Assembly (NCBI RefSeq): GCF_001650495.1
Contig: NZ_LWCS01000016.1
Coordinates: 62,001 to 126,000, forward strand
Direction of reading: 5' to 3'
Origin: Mycolicibacterium iranicum
GTDB lineage: Bacteria > Actinomycetota > Actinomycetes > Mycobacteriales > Mycobacteriaceae
Length of the DNA: 64,000 nucleotides
Shown: one piece after another, positions 1 to 8,895 of the stretch
How the letters are laid out: each line of letters opens with the position of its first letter
Position numbering within the stretch: the stretch's first letter is position 1
Made by a program: the position numbers and the translations under genes
Notes under the pieces: generated by a model
Seen by the model: the letters and a program-made list of their open reading frames with translations, nothing else
What the model was told of the DNA's origin: nothing
The model's database searches: none

Positions 1-405
<405 letters not shown>

Positions 406-457
406 TCAGAATCTTCCCAGAAGTACCTCCGACTATTGCGACCCTGAGGAGCCAGCC

Positions 458-712
458 GTGGCAAGCACCGAGGTGGAACGACGCACCGGCGTGGATATCG
501 AGGAGGTGCCGTCCGCGGAGTGGGGCTGGTCGACGGGCAGCCTCCGCGGTTTCCAGATCGGCGGCGTGCTCGCCGCCGCGTTCCTGCTGCTGATGATGCA
601 TGGCAACCACGTGGGCAAGGTCGAGGACCTGTTCCTCCTCGGCTTCGCGCTCTTCGTCCTGGGCTTCGTCGCCCGCAGCTGGTACACCGCACGCAACCGC
701 GACACCCGCTAG
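458..712 (+). CDS. DUF2631 small membrane protein
   Basis: This 84-residue protein starts at a GTG with AGGAG seven bases upstream. It has an acidic N-terminal stretch with the [14 protein letters not shown] segment that marks DUF2631, then two membrane segments at about residues 32-48 and 56-72, and a basic C-terminus. It matches from memory the Rv2876-type conserved mycobacterial protein. Its function is unknown. In-frame codons upstream of the GTG overlap the divergent SDR and lack family character, so the short start was chosen. Confidence 0.8.
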   Translation: MASTEVERRTGVDIEEVPSAEWGWSTGSLRGFQIGGVLAAAFLLLMMHGNHVGKVEDLFLLGFALFVLGFVARSWYTARNRDTR

Positions 713-757
713 CGTCGGGGCCGCCGCGGCCGGACGGATCACACCGCGCGACGCCGC

Positions 758-1339
758 CTAACGTCCCGGAACGGGCACCAGGTCGACGCCGTCGGGCGGG
801 TACCAAAGCGCAGTGCTCACGAACTCTTCGGTGCAATGTTCGGCGGGCGGCAGCCCGGTAGCCCGCACCGCGTGGGACTTGAATGCTCGTGCGGCGGCGC
901 TGAGCCGGTGGCGCACCGTGTCGAACCGTCCGTCGGAACCGAACAACGCCGACGCGCCCCACACGGTGACCTCGACCCGCCCTGCATCGACGAGCTGCAA
1001 CACCGTCGTCCTGAGCTCGTCTTCGTGTCGCAGAACTCGCGCGTCGACGGCGACGGCTGCCGGCGTGCCGCGCAGTACGTCGGCAGCCGATTCGGTCACC
1101 TCGGTGTGGACACCGAGGATGGTCAGTGCTCGCACGTCGGAACCGGCGGGCACAGAGACGGTGACCTGCCAGCCCGCCCGGACCCGATCGCACATCCAGC
1201 CGCCGGCCGATGCCACCGCCCCGTCGACGTCGGCGGTGATCACCGTCAGGCCGTAGGTGCGCAGCACCTCCCCGGCCGTACGCACGCCCCTCTTCCTTCG
1301 GGAAATCGACCTGCGGTCGTCCAACTCGAACATGGTCAT
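758..1339 (-). CDS. Conserved hypothetical protein
   Basis: This 193-residue soluble protein has no family I can name. The start is the ATG at 1337-1339, preceded by GGAGGG. The sequence alternates short hydrophobic strands and charged helices (for example LTVITADVDGAVASAGGWMCD at residues 29-49), like an alpha/beta fold. There is no signal peptide or membrane segment. An inverted-repeat operator (1381-1404) lies 41 bases upstream of the start, which places the gene in the putative TetR regulon of this island. Function is unassigned. Confidence 0.7.
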   Translation of the reverse strand: MTMFELDDRRSISRRKRGVRTAGEVLRTYGLTVITADVDGAVASAGGWMCDRVRAGWQVTVSVPAGSDVRALTILGVHTEVTESAADVLRGTPAAVAVDARVLRHEDELRTTVLQLVDAGRVEVTVWGASALFGSDGRFDTVRHRLSAAARAFKSHAVRATGLPPAEHCTEEFVSTALWYPPDGVDLVPVPGR

Positions 1340-1380
1340 GGCGCCACCCTCCGGCGCGTTACGTCGCGCCCCCCACAGCG

Positions 1381-1404
1381 TGACACTATCAATTCGATCT
1401 GTAA
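1381..1404. promoter_or_regulatory. Operator-like inverted repeat, site 1 (TGACA-N14-TGTAA)
   Basis: TGACA at 1381-1385 and TGTAA at 1400-1404 are separated by exactly 14 bases, with flanking G and AGT as in the other copies. It lies between the 758-1339 gene (minus) and the 3' end of the WS/DGAT gene. It is therefore positioned to control the hypothetical gene, 41 bases from its start. Confidence 0.7.
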
Positions 1405-1482
1405 AGTATCGATCGGGCTTCGACGGCGCGCGATACGTGTCGCCATGGTGCGAAATCGCGTTACGGCAACACGTTCCGGTCG

Positions 1483-2919
1483 TCAGAGCGCCGGCGCCAC
1501 AGGCATGGCCAGCTCGACGGGTGTCAATACCCCCGTCAAGCCGGACGCCTCCCGAATCTCGGTGAACGAAGCGATGAGGGCATCGGTCGCCTCGTGCGGA
1601 TCCTTGAGGGTGCGGTCGTCCGTCAGCACGGAGATGGAGAGTTGGTCGACGTAGCTCCACACCGTGATGTTCATGCCGCTGCCCGCGACGATGGGGCCGA
1701 CCGAATAGATCTCGTTGATGACGGCACCCTCGAAGCACCCTCGTTCGCGCGGGCCCGGCACATTGGAGACCGTCAGATTCATGACCATCGCCGATTCCAC
1801 GCGGCGGGCCTGCGTGCGAAAAACCCGCGGCGCCATGCCGGGCGGCAGGTATGTCAGCCAGGACGGGAGCAGGTTGGGGCCGAGCAGATTGTGGTTCTCC
1901 TTGGCGATGGCGGTCGACGTCGCGGTGAGCCTCACCCGCTTCATCGGGTCTGCGACGTGGACGGGCAAAGACGGCGTCATGTAGGTGAATTCGTTGCCCG
2001 CGAGGCGGTCCGCCGACGTGTTGACGCTGACGGGGACGCCGGCGATCAGCGGTGCCTCCGCCGCTCCGTCGTAGCGCAGTTGCAGCTCGCGCAACGCACC
2101 CGCGGCGGTGGCGAGCACGATGTCGTTGAGCGTCACGCCGAGATGCCTGGCCGTCTCCTTCACGTCGGCCAGCGCCAGCGGCGCCGTTGCGAAACGGCGT
2201 CCGGGACCGACGACATGGTTGATGAACGTCGGCGGCGGAGCGAAGTTGCGCGCGAGATCGGGATGCGGGCCCCGTTCCCGGGCCTTCCTGCGTACCCGCG
2301 CGACACCCGCGGCGGTCTCGTCCACCAGCTTGGGCAGCCTGCGGAGCTGCCGCACGTGATCGCGTGCGGCACCCTTGAGCAGCTTGCCGGGCGACGTCGA
2401 ATCGGGACGGACCTCAGCCATCTGGCCGCCGATCTCAGGTTGGTGGGGCTGGATGGCCATCGCCAACTGGTTGGCCGACGCCATCCCGTCGGCGAGGACG
2501 TGGTGGACCTTATGAATCACCGCAATCTTGTTGTCCGCCAAGCCATCTGCGATGTACATCTCCCACAGCGGATGGCTGCGGTCAAGCGGCGTGCTGGCGA
2601 TCTCGCCGATCAGCTGGTCGAGTTCGCGGCGGCCGCCGGGCTCTGCGACGCGGGCTTTGCGGAGGTGGTAGTCGACATCGATCTCGGCGTTCTGCACCCA
2701 CATCGGGTGGTGGAACTTGAGTGGGATGTCCACCAATTGGTAGCGCAGCGGAGCGAGTGCATGAAGGCGCGGGAGGGCGATCTTGCGGAACAGCTCGAAG
2801 TCGAAACCTCCGACGTCCGACACGTCCAGCACGCCGATCTTCAGGGTGTGCATGTGGATCTCGGGAGTCTCGCTGTACAACATCATGGCGTCGACGCCAT
2901 TGAGTCGTCTCACTGCCAC
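1483..2919 (-). CDS. Wax ester synthase / diacylglycerol acyltransferase (WS/DGAT)
   Basis: This 478-residue protein has the usual length of the actinobacterial WS/DGAT family, which joins acyl-CoA to diacylglycerol or long-chain alcohols to make storage lipid at the membrane face. The active-site motif HHxxxDG is present as HHVLADG near residue 138, the N-terminus has the family RLNGVDAMMLYSETP pattern, and the C-terminal half has the conserved NVPGPRE segment. The start is a GTG at 2917-2919; a GTG six bases further in is possible. An operator-like site lies 136 bases upstream, shared with the divergent DUF427 gene, so lipid storage may be co-regulated with the island. Substrate preference cannot be read from sequence. 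Confidence 0.9.
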   Translation of the reverse strand: MAVRRLNGVDAMMLYSETPEIHMHTLKIGVLDVSDVGGFDFELFRKIALPRLHALAPLRYQLVDIPLKFHHPMWVQNAEIDVDYHLRKARVAEPGGRRELDQLIGEIASTPLDRSHPLWEMYIADGLADNKIAVIHKVHHVLADGMASANQLAMAIQPHQPEIGGQMAEVRPDSTSPGKLLKGAARDHVRQLRRLPKLVDETAAGVARVRRKARERGPHPDLARNFAPPPTFINHVVGPGRRFATAPLALADVKETARHLGVTLNDIVLATAAGALRELQLRYDGAAEAPLIAGVPVSVNTSADRLAGNEFTYMTPSLPVHVADPMKRVRLTATSTAIAKENHNLLGPNLLPSWLTYLPPGMAPRVFRTQARRVESAMVMNLTVSNVPGPRERGCFEGAVINEIYSVGPIVAGSGMNITVWSYVDQLSISVLTDDRTLKDPHEATDALIASFTEIREASGLTGVLTPVELAMPVAPAL

Positions 2920-3055
2920 CCCCGTCGCTCGTCGATACGCGAAGTGTCATACCCATTCCACCGAAGTTTCGCCCACTCGGACGGCAATCAAGGGATTTGC
3001 CAATCCTTGTGGGCCAAGTTCGATCTGCCGGCAGCTCGACGAGAATCCGACTCCA

Positions 3056-3079
3056 TGACGTTTCGCGGGGAATTTGTAA
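3056..3079. promoter_or_regulatory. Operator-like inverted repeat, site 2 (TGACG-N14-TGTAA)
   Basis: TGACG at 3056-3060 and TGTAA at 3075-3079 have the same 14-base spacer as the other sites, with one half-site substitution. It lies in the 248-base gap between divergent WS/DGAT and DUF427 genes, 88 bases from the DUF427 start. Nothing else in that gap looks like a gene. Confidence 0.55.
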
Positions 3080-3167
3080 ACTCGGACGCAAATCACGACA
3101 GCAATCGCGACGGGAAAGACCAGGACGTGACAACCCATATGAAAACTTTCGCCCCTGGGCCTACTCG

Positions 3168-3875
3168 ATGAGCCTGGTCGCCGGCAGCGGACCGCTGAGC
3201 CGCGATCGCGCGGGACAGCTGAGCCCTCCCGCGGACGGTGACCTCGTATACATCGAGCCGCATCCACGGCGCGTGCAGGCGTTTCTCGACGGGCGCCCGG
3301 TGATCGACACCGAACAGGCGCTGCTGGTTCATCGCCGCGGCGCGCCGCTGAGTTTCGCCTTCGCCGCCGACGAGGTCGGCAACCTGCCCAGCCGCGACGT
3401 GCCCGAGGCGCCCGGTTTCGTCGTGGTGCCGTGGGAGGCCGTAGACACCTGGCTGGAGGAAGGCCGCCGTCTCGTCCATTACCCGCCCAACCCGTACCAC
3501 AGGGTGGACTGCCGCCCGACCAACCGGGGTCTGCGCGTGACCGCCGCGGGCGTCACGTTGGTGGACACCGTGGACACCGTCATCGTGTTCGAGACGTCGC
3601 TGCACCCCCGGCTGTATGCGGCGCCCGCGCTGGTCAACACCGAACTGCTGCGTCGCTCCGAGACGTCGACCTACTGCAACTACAAGGGGTACGCGACGTA
3701 CTGGACCGTCGTCACGGGCGACACCGTCGTGCAGGACGCGGCGTGGAGCTATGACGACCCACTGCCGGAGAGCCTGCCCATCTCCGGGTTCCTTTGCTTC
3801 GACGAGACAAAGCTCGAGGTGCTGGCCGAGCTTCCGGGATCGGCTACCTACGGCGATTGCGGATGTCCAACGTGA
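3168..3875 (+). CDS. DUF427 domain protein (two tandem domains)
   Basis: This 235-residue protein contains two DUF427-type beta units. The first runs from about residue 20 (VYIEPHPRRVQAFLDGRPVI), the second from about 125 (LRVTAAGVTLVDT). The second holds the family signature around STYCNYKGYATYW and ends in an AWSYDDPLPE stretch. No enzymatic role is established for the family. The ATG at 3168 was chosen because upstream codons read through the intergenic operator region. An SRPBCC gene and a TesB thioesterase follow on the same strand after short gaps, suggesting one transcript. Confidence 0.85.
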   Translation: MSLVAGSGPLSRDRAGQLSPPADGDLVYIEPHPRRVQAFLDGRPVIDTEQALLVHRRGAPLSFAFAADEVGNLPSRDVPEAPGFVVVPWEAVDTWLEEGRRLVHYPPNPYHRVDCRPTNRGLRVTAAGVTLVDTVDTVIVFETSLHPRLYAAPALVNTELLRRSETSTYCNYKGYATYWTVVTGDTVVQDAAWSYDDPLPESLPISGFLCFDETKLEVLAELPGSATYGDCGCPT

Positions 3876-3961
3876 GCGCCGGGTTGTCGAAGAAATCCAC
3901 GACACCGCTGCCGAGCTGATGCCGTTGCCGCAGGCGGCTTTCTGAGTCAAGCTTCTCTGCT

Positions 3962-4450
3962 ATGGCCCGCTGGTTCGCTCTGAAGCCCGCCGATGCCGGC
4001 TTCTTCACCTCCGCACCGCACGTGTTCCGGTATGTGAAGCACTTCGACGCCACACCCGCACAGGTGTGGGAATCGCTGCAATCCGACGAGTCGCTGGCCG
4101 CGTGGGGCAAAACCGTCGGGTCCCTCACGTGGACCTCGCCTCGCCCGTTCGGGGTGGGCACCACGCGCGAGGTGGGCACCGGCCCGGCATTGGTTCGCGA
4201 ACAGTTCTTCGAGTGGACGGAGGGTAGCGGCTACTCCTTCTTCGCCACCGAGGCCAACCTTCCGCTGTTTCGCCGCTTCGCCGAGGATTACCGGATCGAG
4301 CCCGAGGGCACCGGGACACGATTCACGTGGTTGGTCGCCATCGAACCGGTCAGTGCGCTGAAGCTGCCGTTCAAGGTCCTCGCGCCGGTGCTCAAGGCCG
4401 CTTTTGGTCGTGCGGCAGCCGACGGGCAGAGGTACTTCGCCGCCCGATAG
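3962..4450 (+). CDS. SRPBCC (START-like) family protein
   Basis: This 162-residue protein has the polyketide cyclase/dehydrase-like START fold pattern. An N-terminal strand with the ATPAQVWESL segment (about residues 30-40) leads into the first helix, beta-hairpins follow (GTTREVGTGPALVREQFFEW), and a long C-terminal helix closes the cavity. These proteins bind hydrophobic small molecules; specific function is unknown. It sits 86 bases after DUF427 and 12 bases before the TesB thioesterase, so it probably belongs to the same operon. Confidence 0.8.
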   Translation: MARWFALKPADAGFFTSAPHVFRYVKHFDATPAQVWESLQSDESLAAWGKTVGSLTWTSPRPFGVGTTREVGTGPALVREQFFEWTEGSGYSFFATEANLPLFRRFAEDYRIEPEGTGTRFTWLVAIEPVSALKLPFKVLAPVLKAAFGRAAADGQRYFAAR

Positions 4451-4462
4451 GGTCGGCACCTG

Positions 4463-5257
4463 ATGACAGGTGTCAACCACAGTTGGATCGCGCAACTGCT
4501 GCAGTTCGAGCGCCATGGCGACGTCTTCGTGACGACTCCTCCACCCAACGGTCCGGTCCCGCGGTTGTTCGGCGGCCTGATCGCGGCACAGTCACTGGGA
4601 GCGGCGGGCGCCACCGTCGAGCCCGACAAGCTGCCGCAGTCGCTGCATCTGTATTTCGTGCGCGGTGGCCGGTACGGCGTCGATGTCGAACTGCACGTCG
4701 AGCGCACCCGGGACGGCCGTTCGTTCGACACCCGTCGCGTCACCGCGGTGCAAGAGGGCGCGGTGATCCTGGAGATGATCGCGTCGTTTCACACGCCTGA
4801 GCCCGGTGCCGACGAGCATCCCGCGCCACCACCGTCACTGCACCTGTCCGAGGCGCGTCCCAAAAACTCCGATTTCGGATTTGCCTCCCTTTTCCAGATC
4901 CGCACCCGTCCCGAGGACGACTCGGTGTTCGCGGTACCACCGTTCTGGATCCGCACCCGCGAGGAGATCGAGGACGATCCACTCATCCGCGCCTGCACAC
5001 TGGCCTTCGTGTCCGATTTCGGACCGGTGCCGGTCGCACGACCCACGGGCGTTCCCTTGGAGGACGGCACCGCATACGCGGCGAGCCTCGACCACTCGGT
5101 GTGGTTCCACCGCCCGTTCGTACCCCACGACTGGCACCGGTATGAGGTGCATCGGCTCAACGTCGGCGATTCCCGCGGCCTGGTGCACGGATCGCTGTAC
5201 GACGCCGGCGGTGCGCTGATCGCCACGACGACGCAGGAAGCGTTGTGGCGGGTGTAG
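4463..5257 (+). CDS. Acyl-CoA thioesterase II (TesB-like)
   Basis: This 264-residue protein has the double-hotdog TesB organisation. The N-terminal hotdog carries RLFGGLIAAQSL near residue 32, and the C-terminal hotdog carries the conserved SLDHSVWFHRPF segment near residue 210, where the family aspartate of the D-S/T-Q triad lies. It would hydrolyse acyl-CoA to free acid and CoA. It starts 12 bases after the SRPBCC gene. The long palindrome at 5264-5328 directly follows its stop and probably ends the transcript. Confidence 0.88.
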   Translation: MTGVNHSWIAQLLQFERHGDVFVTTPPPNGPVPRLFGGLIAAQSLGAAGATVEPDKLPQSLHLYFVRGGRYGVDVELHVERTRDGRSFDTRRVTAVQEGAVILEMIASFHTPEPGADEHPAPPPSLHLSEARPKNSDFGFASLFQIRTRPEDDSVFAVPPFWIRTREEIEDDPLIRACTLAFVSDFGPVPVARPTGVPLEDGTAYAASLDHSVWFHRPFVPHDWHRYEVHRLNVGDSRGLVHGSLYDAGGALIATTTQEALWRV

Positions 5258-5263
5258 CCCCCT

Positions 5264-5328
5264 CCGCCGAAACTGCATTCCGCGCGGCCCCCACTCGCAA
5301 TTCGACGCGTGGAATGCAGTTTCGGCGG
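5264..5328. terminator. Long perfect-like palindrome (terminator or dispersed element)
   Basis: The arms CCGCCGAAACTGCATTCC (5264-5281) and GGAATGCAGTTTCGGCGG (5311-5328) are exact complements. The pairing extends inwards by CGCG after one mismatch. The arms flank about 20 bases of loop between two co-directional genes. No U-tract follows, so it may act as a mycobacterial-style terminator or be a member of a dispersed palindromic family. Confidence 0.6.
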
Positions 5329-5341
5329 TAGGTTCTGGCTC

Positions 5342-6355
5342 GTGTCGACGCTGACGAATCGCCAGATCGTGTTACGCCGCCGCCCCGCCGGGCTGGTCGC
5401 TCCCGACGACACAGAGCTCGTCACTGTGCCTGCGCCCGAGCCCGGCGAGGGTGAGGCGCTTGTGCGCACGACGTATGTCGGCTTGGACGCCGCTGTCAGA
5501 ACGTGGCTCGACGACCAGCCCAGCTATCTGCCTCCGGTCGGGCTGGGCGAGGTCATCCGGGCCGCCGGCATCGGTGAGGTCATCGAATCCCGTTGCGACG
5601 CCTACTCTGTCGGCGACATCGTGACCACCCTGACCGGTTTTCAGGAGTACACGATCGTCCGCGACGACCTGTTCACGACGCCGGTACCGGGCCCTGGCGC
5701 TGAGGTCGACCAGCTGGCCGTGATGTCGATCTACGGTCCGACGGGCGCCACCGCCTACTTCGGGATGACGGGTATCGGGCGCCCGCAACCGGGCGAGACG
5801 GTGGTGGTGTCAGCGGCCGCCGGTGCCACCGGATCGGTGGCCGGGCAGATCGCCAAGATCGCCGGTGCCCGCGTCGTGGGCATCACCGGCGGTCCGCACA
5901 AGTGCCAGGCTGTGGTCGAGGACTTCGGGTTCGACGCGTGCATCGACTATCGCAACGAAGACGTGTCCGCCGCGTTGAAACACCATTGCCCGCAGGGCGT
6001 CGACGTCTACTTCGACAACGTCGGCGGGCCGATCCTCGACGCGGTGCTGGGCAGGCTCGCGCACAAAGCCCGCGTGGTGCTGTGCGGGGTCATCTCCAGC
6101 TATTTGACGGGCCGGCATCCCGGCCCCGCGAACTACGTCAACCTCCTCGCGAAAACCGCACTGATGCAGGGTTTCAACGCACTCGACGAATGGGGCCGGT
6201 TCGATGAGGCCTTCGCCGCGCTCCGCCAGTGGGAAGAGCAGGGCCTGTTGACGCATCGTGAACACATCTGGGAGGGCATCGAATCGTGCGTCGACGCTCT
6301 CAACGGGTTGTTCACCGGCGCCAACATCGGCAAAACACTGGTCAGGGTGTCCTAG
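5342..6355 (+). CDS. NADP-dependent MDR reductase (PTGR/leukotriene B4 dehydrogenase-like)
   Basis: This 337-residue zinc-free medium-chain dehydrogenase/reductase has the cofactor-binding motif VVVSAAAGATGSVAGQIAK near residues 155-173. YFDNVGGPILDAVL at about 220-233 is characteristic of the prostaglandin/alkenal reductase branch. It probably reduces alpha,beta-unsaturated ketones or aldehydes with NADPH. The GTG at 5342 (VSTLTNRQI) was chosen because the upstream ATG at 5309 lies inside the palindrome arm. It converges with the LLM gene at 6362 with only 6 bases between stops. Confidence 0.85.
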   Translation: MSTLTNRQIVLRRRPAGLVAPDDTELVTVPAPEPGEGEALVRTTYVGLDAAVRTWLDDQPSYLPPVGLGEVIRAAGIGEVIESRCDAYSVGDIVTTLTGFQEYTIVRDDLFTTPVPGPGAEVDQLAVMSIYGPTGATAYFGMTGIGRPQPGETVVVSAAAGATGSVAGQIAKIAGARVVGITGGPHKCQAVVEDFGFDACIDYRNEDVSAALKHHCPQGVDVYFDNVGGPILDAVLGRLAHKARVVLCGVISSYLTGRHPGPANYVNLLAKTALMQGFNALDEWGRFDEAFAALRQWEEQGLLTHREHIWEGIESCVDALNGLFTGANIGKTLVRVS

Positions 6356-6361
6356 ACACGC

Positions 6362-7282
6362 TCACCGCCGGCCGATGACGGTCTCACCGAACTCGTCGAT
6401 GGCCTCGACGGCGTGCGCGAGGCTGTCCCCCGGCACGGTGACCTGAATCCAGGTCACCCCGGCGCGTTCGAGTTCATCGACGCCGGAAAGGAATTGGTCG
6501 CCGTCGAAGCCCCCCGAGCCCGGAGCGCCGCCGGAGTCGTTGGTGAAGGTGATGTCGACATCCAACGGGTCGCGACCAACCTCGTCCAGCCGGCGCCGTA
6601 GGTCGTCGATCCCCGCCTTGAGCTGCTCGGTCGATTCCAGTGCCGCCGTACGCGCGGTCTGCGCCAACAGCGCGGGAGCCCGGAATGGGCACCAGCCCTG
6701 GGCGTATTTCGCCACCCTCGCGCGCGCCGCAGAGGTGTTGCCACCCACCCAGATCGGCGGGTGTGGGGAGCTGACCGGTTTGGGATGAGCGGTGACGCCC
6801 TTGGCGCTGAAGTGTTTACCCTCGTAGCTCAGATCGTCGGTGGTCCAGATCTCGCGGATGACGTGCAGCGCCTCCTCGAAGAGGTCGGCACGTTCGTCGA
6901 ATTCGACTCCGAGTGCCGTGAATTCGCGCCTGAGGTAACCGACGCCGACAGCGAGCGTGAATCGGCCATCGGAGATCAGATCCAGGGTGGCACCGGCCTT
7001 GGCGACCACGAACGGATTGCGATACGGCAGCACCACTATGTTCGGGATGAGCCGCAGCGTCGTGGTGTGCGCTGCCGCGAAAGCCATCGCGACGAACGGG
7101 TCGAGGGCATCATGCCCGCCCGATTCGAGCCACCGCTGCGTGGGCGCCGGGTGGTCGGTGAACCCGAAGCCTCCGAAGCCTGCCTTCTCGGCCGCCGCGG
7201 CGACCTTTGCGATACCTGCACCCGACACCAGGTCCGGGCTGTAGGGATGGCTGTGCATCGGATGGGTGATCGCAAATTGCAT
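6362..7282 (-). CDS. LLM-class F420-dependent oxidoreductase
   Basis: This 306-residue protein has the luciferase-like TIM-barrel sequence pattern. GFGGFGFTDHPAP lies near residues 35-47, then LRLIPNIVVLPYRNP, and LDLISDGRFTLAVGVGYLRREF near 100-121, which in this superfamily contacts flavin or deazaflavin F420. Mycobacteria use many F420H2 enzymes of this type; cofactor choice is inferred from the family. It is divergent from a second LLM gene, with a perfect 7-3-7 palindrome between them. Confidence 0.85.
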   Translation of the reverse strand: MQFAITHPMHSHPYSPDLVSGAGIAKVAAAAEKAGFGGFGFTDHPAPTQRWLESGGHDALDPFVAMAFAAAHTTTLRLIPNIVVLPYRNPFVVAKAGATLDLISDGRFTLAVGVGYLRREFTALGVEFDERADLFEEALHVIREIWTTDDLSYEGKHFSAKGVTAHPKPVSSPHPPIWVGGNTSAARARVAKYAQGWCPFRAPALLAQTARTAALESTEQLKAGIDDLRRRLDEVGRDPLDVDITFTNDSGGAPGSGGFDGDQFLSGVDELERAGVTWIQVTVPGDSLAHAVEAIDEFGETVIGRR

Positions 7283-7308
7283 GCCCGGCCTCCGAGGTCA
7301 GAATGATC

Positions 7309-7325
7309 TTCTCTGGTTCAGAGAA
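7309..7325. promoter_or_regulatory. Palindrome between divergent LLM genes
   Basis: TTCTCTGGTTCAGAGAA is an exact inverted repeat with 7-base arms and a 3-base centre. It lies 26 bases from the minus-strand LLM start and 46 bases from the plus-strand start, the place expected for an operator serving both. No regulator gene adjoins it. Confidence 0.45.
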
Positions 7326-7371
7326 TGTCGTTACCATGCAGGCACAGGAAAGTACAGCGGCGGGAGCGACG

Positions 7372-8304
7372 ATGAGCAGGCCGGAGATCGGTGTCTATCT
7401 ACCTCAGATGGGCTTCACGTTCGACGACCTGCTGCACCGCGCCCGGCGATGCGACGAGGCCGGGATCGAATCGCTGTGGCTTTACGACCACCTGTACGGG
7501 CCCGGGATGCCGGACTACCCGTCGATGGAGGCATGGACGCTGGCGACCGCGTTGCTCAGCCGCACCGAACGACTGCGCATCGGCCACATGGTCCTGTGCA
7601 ACCAGTTCCGGCACCCGGTCACGCTCGCGAAAATGGCGACCACGCTGGACCAGATATCGGGCGGGCGGCTCTCGCTCGGCATCGGCAGCGGCTCGATCGA
7701 GGACGAGCATCGCCGCGCCGGACTGCCCTGGGGCACGTTCGCCGAACGCTCCGAGCAGCTCGGCGAGACCCTGCAGATCCTCCACCAGGCCTTCGCCAAC
7801 GAGCGAATCGACTTCTCCGGCAGGCACTTCACCGTCACCGACATGCCCGTCAAGCCGGGCCCCGTCCAGCAGCCCGGCCCGCCGATCGTGGTCGGTGGCG
7901 CCGGCGAAAAGTTCACGCTGCCGCTGGTGGCTCGGTACGCAGACGTATGGAACGTACCCACCTACGCGCTGCACCACATCGAGGCGAAGATCGCGGCGCT
8001 GCGGTCGATCTGCGAGGACATCGGTCGGGATCCGTCCACCATCCTGCTCTCCGTCGAGGCGGTGATGGCGCTGGCACCCGACGAATCCTCGCTGGAGAAG
8101 GTGCGCAGCCTCGCCGAGAAGCGCTTCGGCGGTGAGGGTTTCGGATTACACGACACCAACTTGATCGGCACACCGAGTTTCGTGGTGGATCGCCTGGGCG
8201 AGCTGGCCGAGATGGGGTTCGGCCAGATCGTGTTGTTCACCCACGACCGGTGTTCGGACGACACGTTGCATCTGTTGACCTCGGAGGTCATTCCTGCGCT
8301 TTAG
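7372..8304 (+). CDS. LLM-class F420-dependent oxidoreductase
   Basis: This 310-residue luciferase-like protein is distinct from its divergent neighbour. It opens with IGVYLPQMGF, has ESLWLYDHLYGPG near residues 34-46, LRIGHMVLCNQFRHP near 70-84 and the GGRLSLGIGSGS segment near 102-113. The ATG at 7372 with GGGAG nine bases upstream was preferred to upstream in-frame codons that overlap the palindrome. The substrate is unknown. The next gene, an SRPBCC protein, has its own operator and so is probably transcribed separately. Confidence 0.85.
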   Translation: MSRPEIGVYLPQMGFTFDDLLHRARRCDEAGIESLWLYDHLYGPGMPDYPSMEAWTLATALLSRTERLRIGHMVLCNQFRHPVTLAKMATTLDQISGGRLSLGIGSGSIEDEHRRAGLPWGTFAERSEQLGETLQILHQAFANERIDFSGRHFTVTDMPVKPGPVQQPGPPIVVGGAGEKFTLPLVARYADVWNVPTYALHHIEAKIAALRSICEDIGRDPSTILLSVEAVMALAPDESSLEKVRSLAEKRFGGEGFGLHDTNLIGTPSFVVDRLGELAEMGFGQIVLFTHDRCSDDTLHLLTSEVIPAL

Positions 8305-8363
8305 CCCCTCTTCCGAGAAGTCCATACCGACATCTCCCATCGCTTGGCGCACTTCACGCAGCG

Positions 8364-8387
8364 TGACATTATGACGCGAGTCTGTAA
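8364..8387. promoter_or_regulatory. Operator-like inverted repeat, site 3 (TGACA-N14-TGTAA)
   Basis: TGACA at 8364-8368 and TGTAA at 8383-8387 keep the 14-base spacer and the outer G and AGC flanks of the consensus. It lies 25 bases upstream of the GTG start of the SRPBCC gene, consistent with overlap of its promoter. Confidence 0.7.
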
Positions 8388-8412
8388 AGCGACCGCGGGA
8401 AAGGGAGTCAGC

Positions 8413-8895
8413 GTGGGAATTGTGACGACGACGTCAGAGACGGCGTTCACCCAGTCGCCGGAGGAGATCTACGACTTCGTGACCAACCCGGTCAACTGGA
8501 CGAAGACGTATCCCGGCAGCGCACATGTGGGCAAGGTGCCCGAGAAGCTACCGCTGGAGGTCGGCGACACCTGGACCGAATCGGGCCCCGACGGCACGCG
8601 CATCTTCACGTGGCACCTCGCGATCGCGATGCGACCCAAATTGTGGATGTTCAACTCTGTTGGCAACCTGGGACACGACAGCGACGGCGACGGGGGTATG
8701 CCAGGCCGAATCACGGTGCAGTACAAGTTCACTCAGCCCGGCCAGGGCGTCACCCTGTTCAGCCGCACCATGACAGTCGAGGCATTCAAGGACTCCCCGC
8801 TACCCGACGGCTTCTTCCGCACGGTCAACCCCGCCAACATCGACGCCTATCACGAGGCGATTGCGCGTGAGCTAGCGAAGGAAGGCGCGTCGTAA
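8413..8895 (+). CDS. SRPBCC family protein
   Basis: This 160-residue START-like protein begins at a GTG preceded by a GGGAAAGGGAG ribosome-binding site. It has the TQSPEEIYDFVTNPVNW first-helix segment near residues 12-28 and a helix-capped beta sheet pattern ending in NPANIDAYHEAIARELAKE. It probably binds or carries a hydrophobic intermediate. It is directly behind operator site 3, and its last 24 bases overlap the 3' end of the convergent esterase gene. Similar fold to the 3962-4450 product but not obviously its close paralogue. Confidence 0.8.
   Translation: MGIVTTTSETAFTQSPEEIYDFVTNPVNWTKTYPGSAHVGKVPEKLPLEVGDTWTESGPDGTRIFTWHLAIAMRPKLWMFNSVGNLGHDSDGDGGMPGRITVQYKFTQPGQGVTLFSRTMTVEAFKDSPLPDGFFRTVNPANIDAYHEAIARELAKEGAS

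Noticed and set aside
1594..3171. Long plus-strand open frame opposite the WS/DGAT gene
   Set aside because: It is the antisense shadow of a clear WS/DGAT gene in high-GC DNA and has no protein-like motif.
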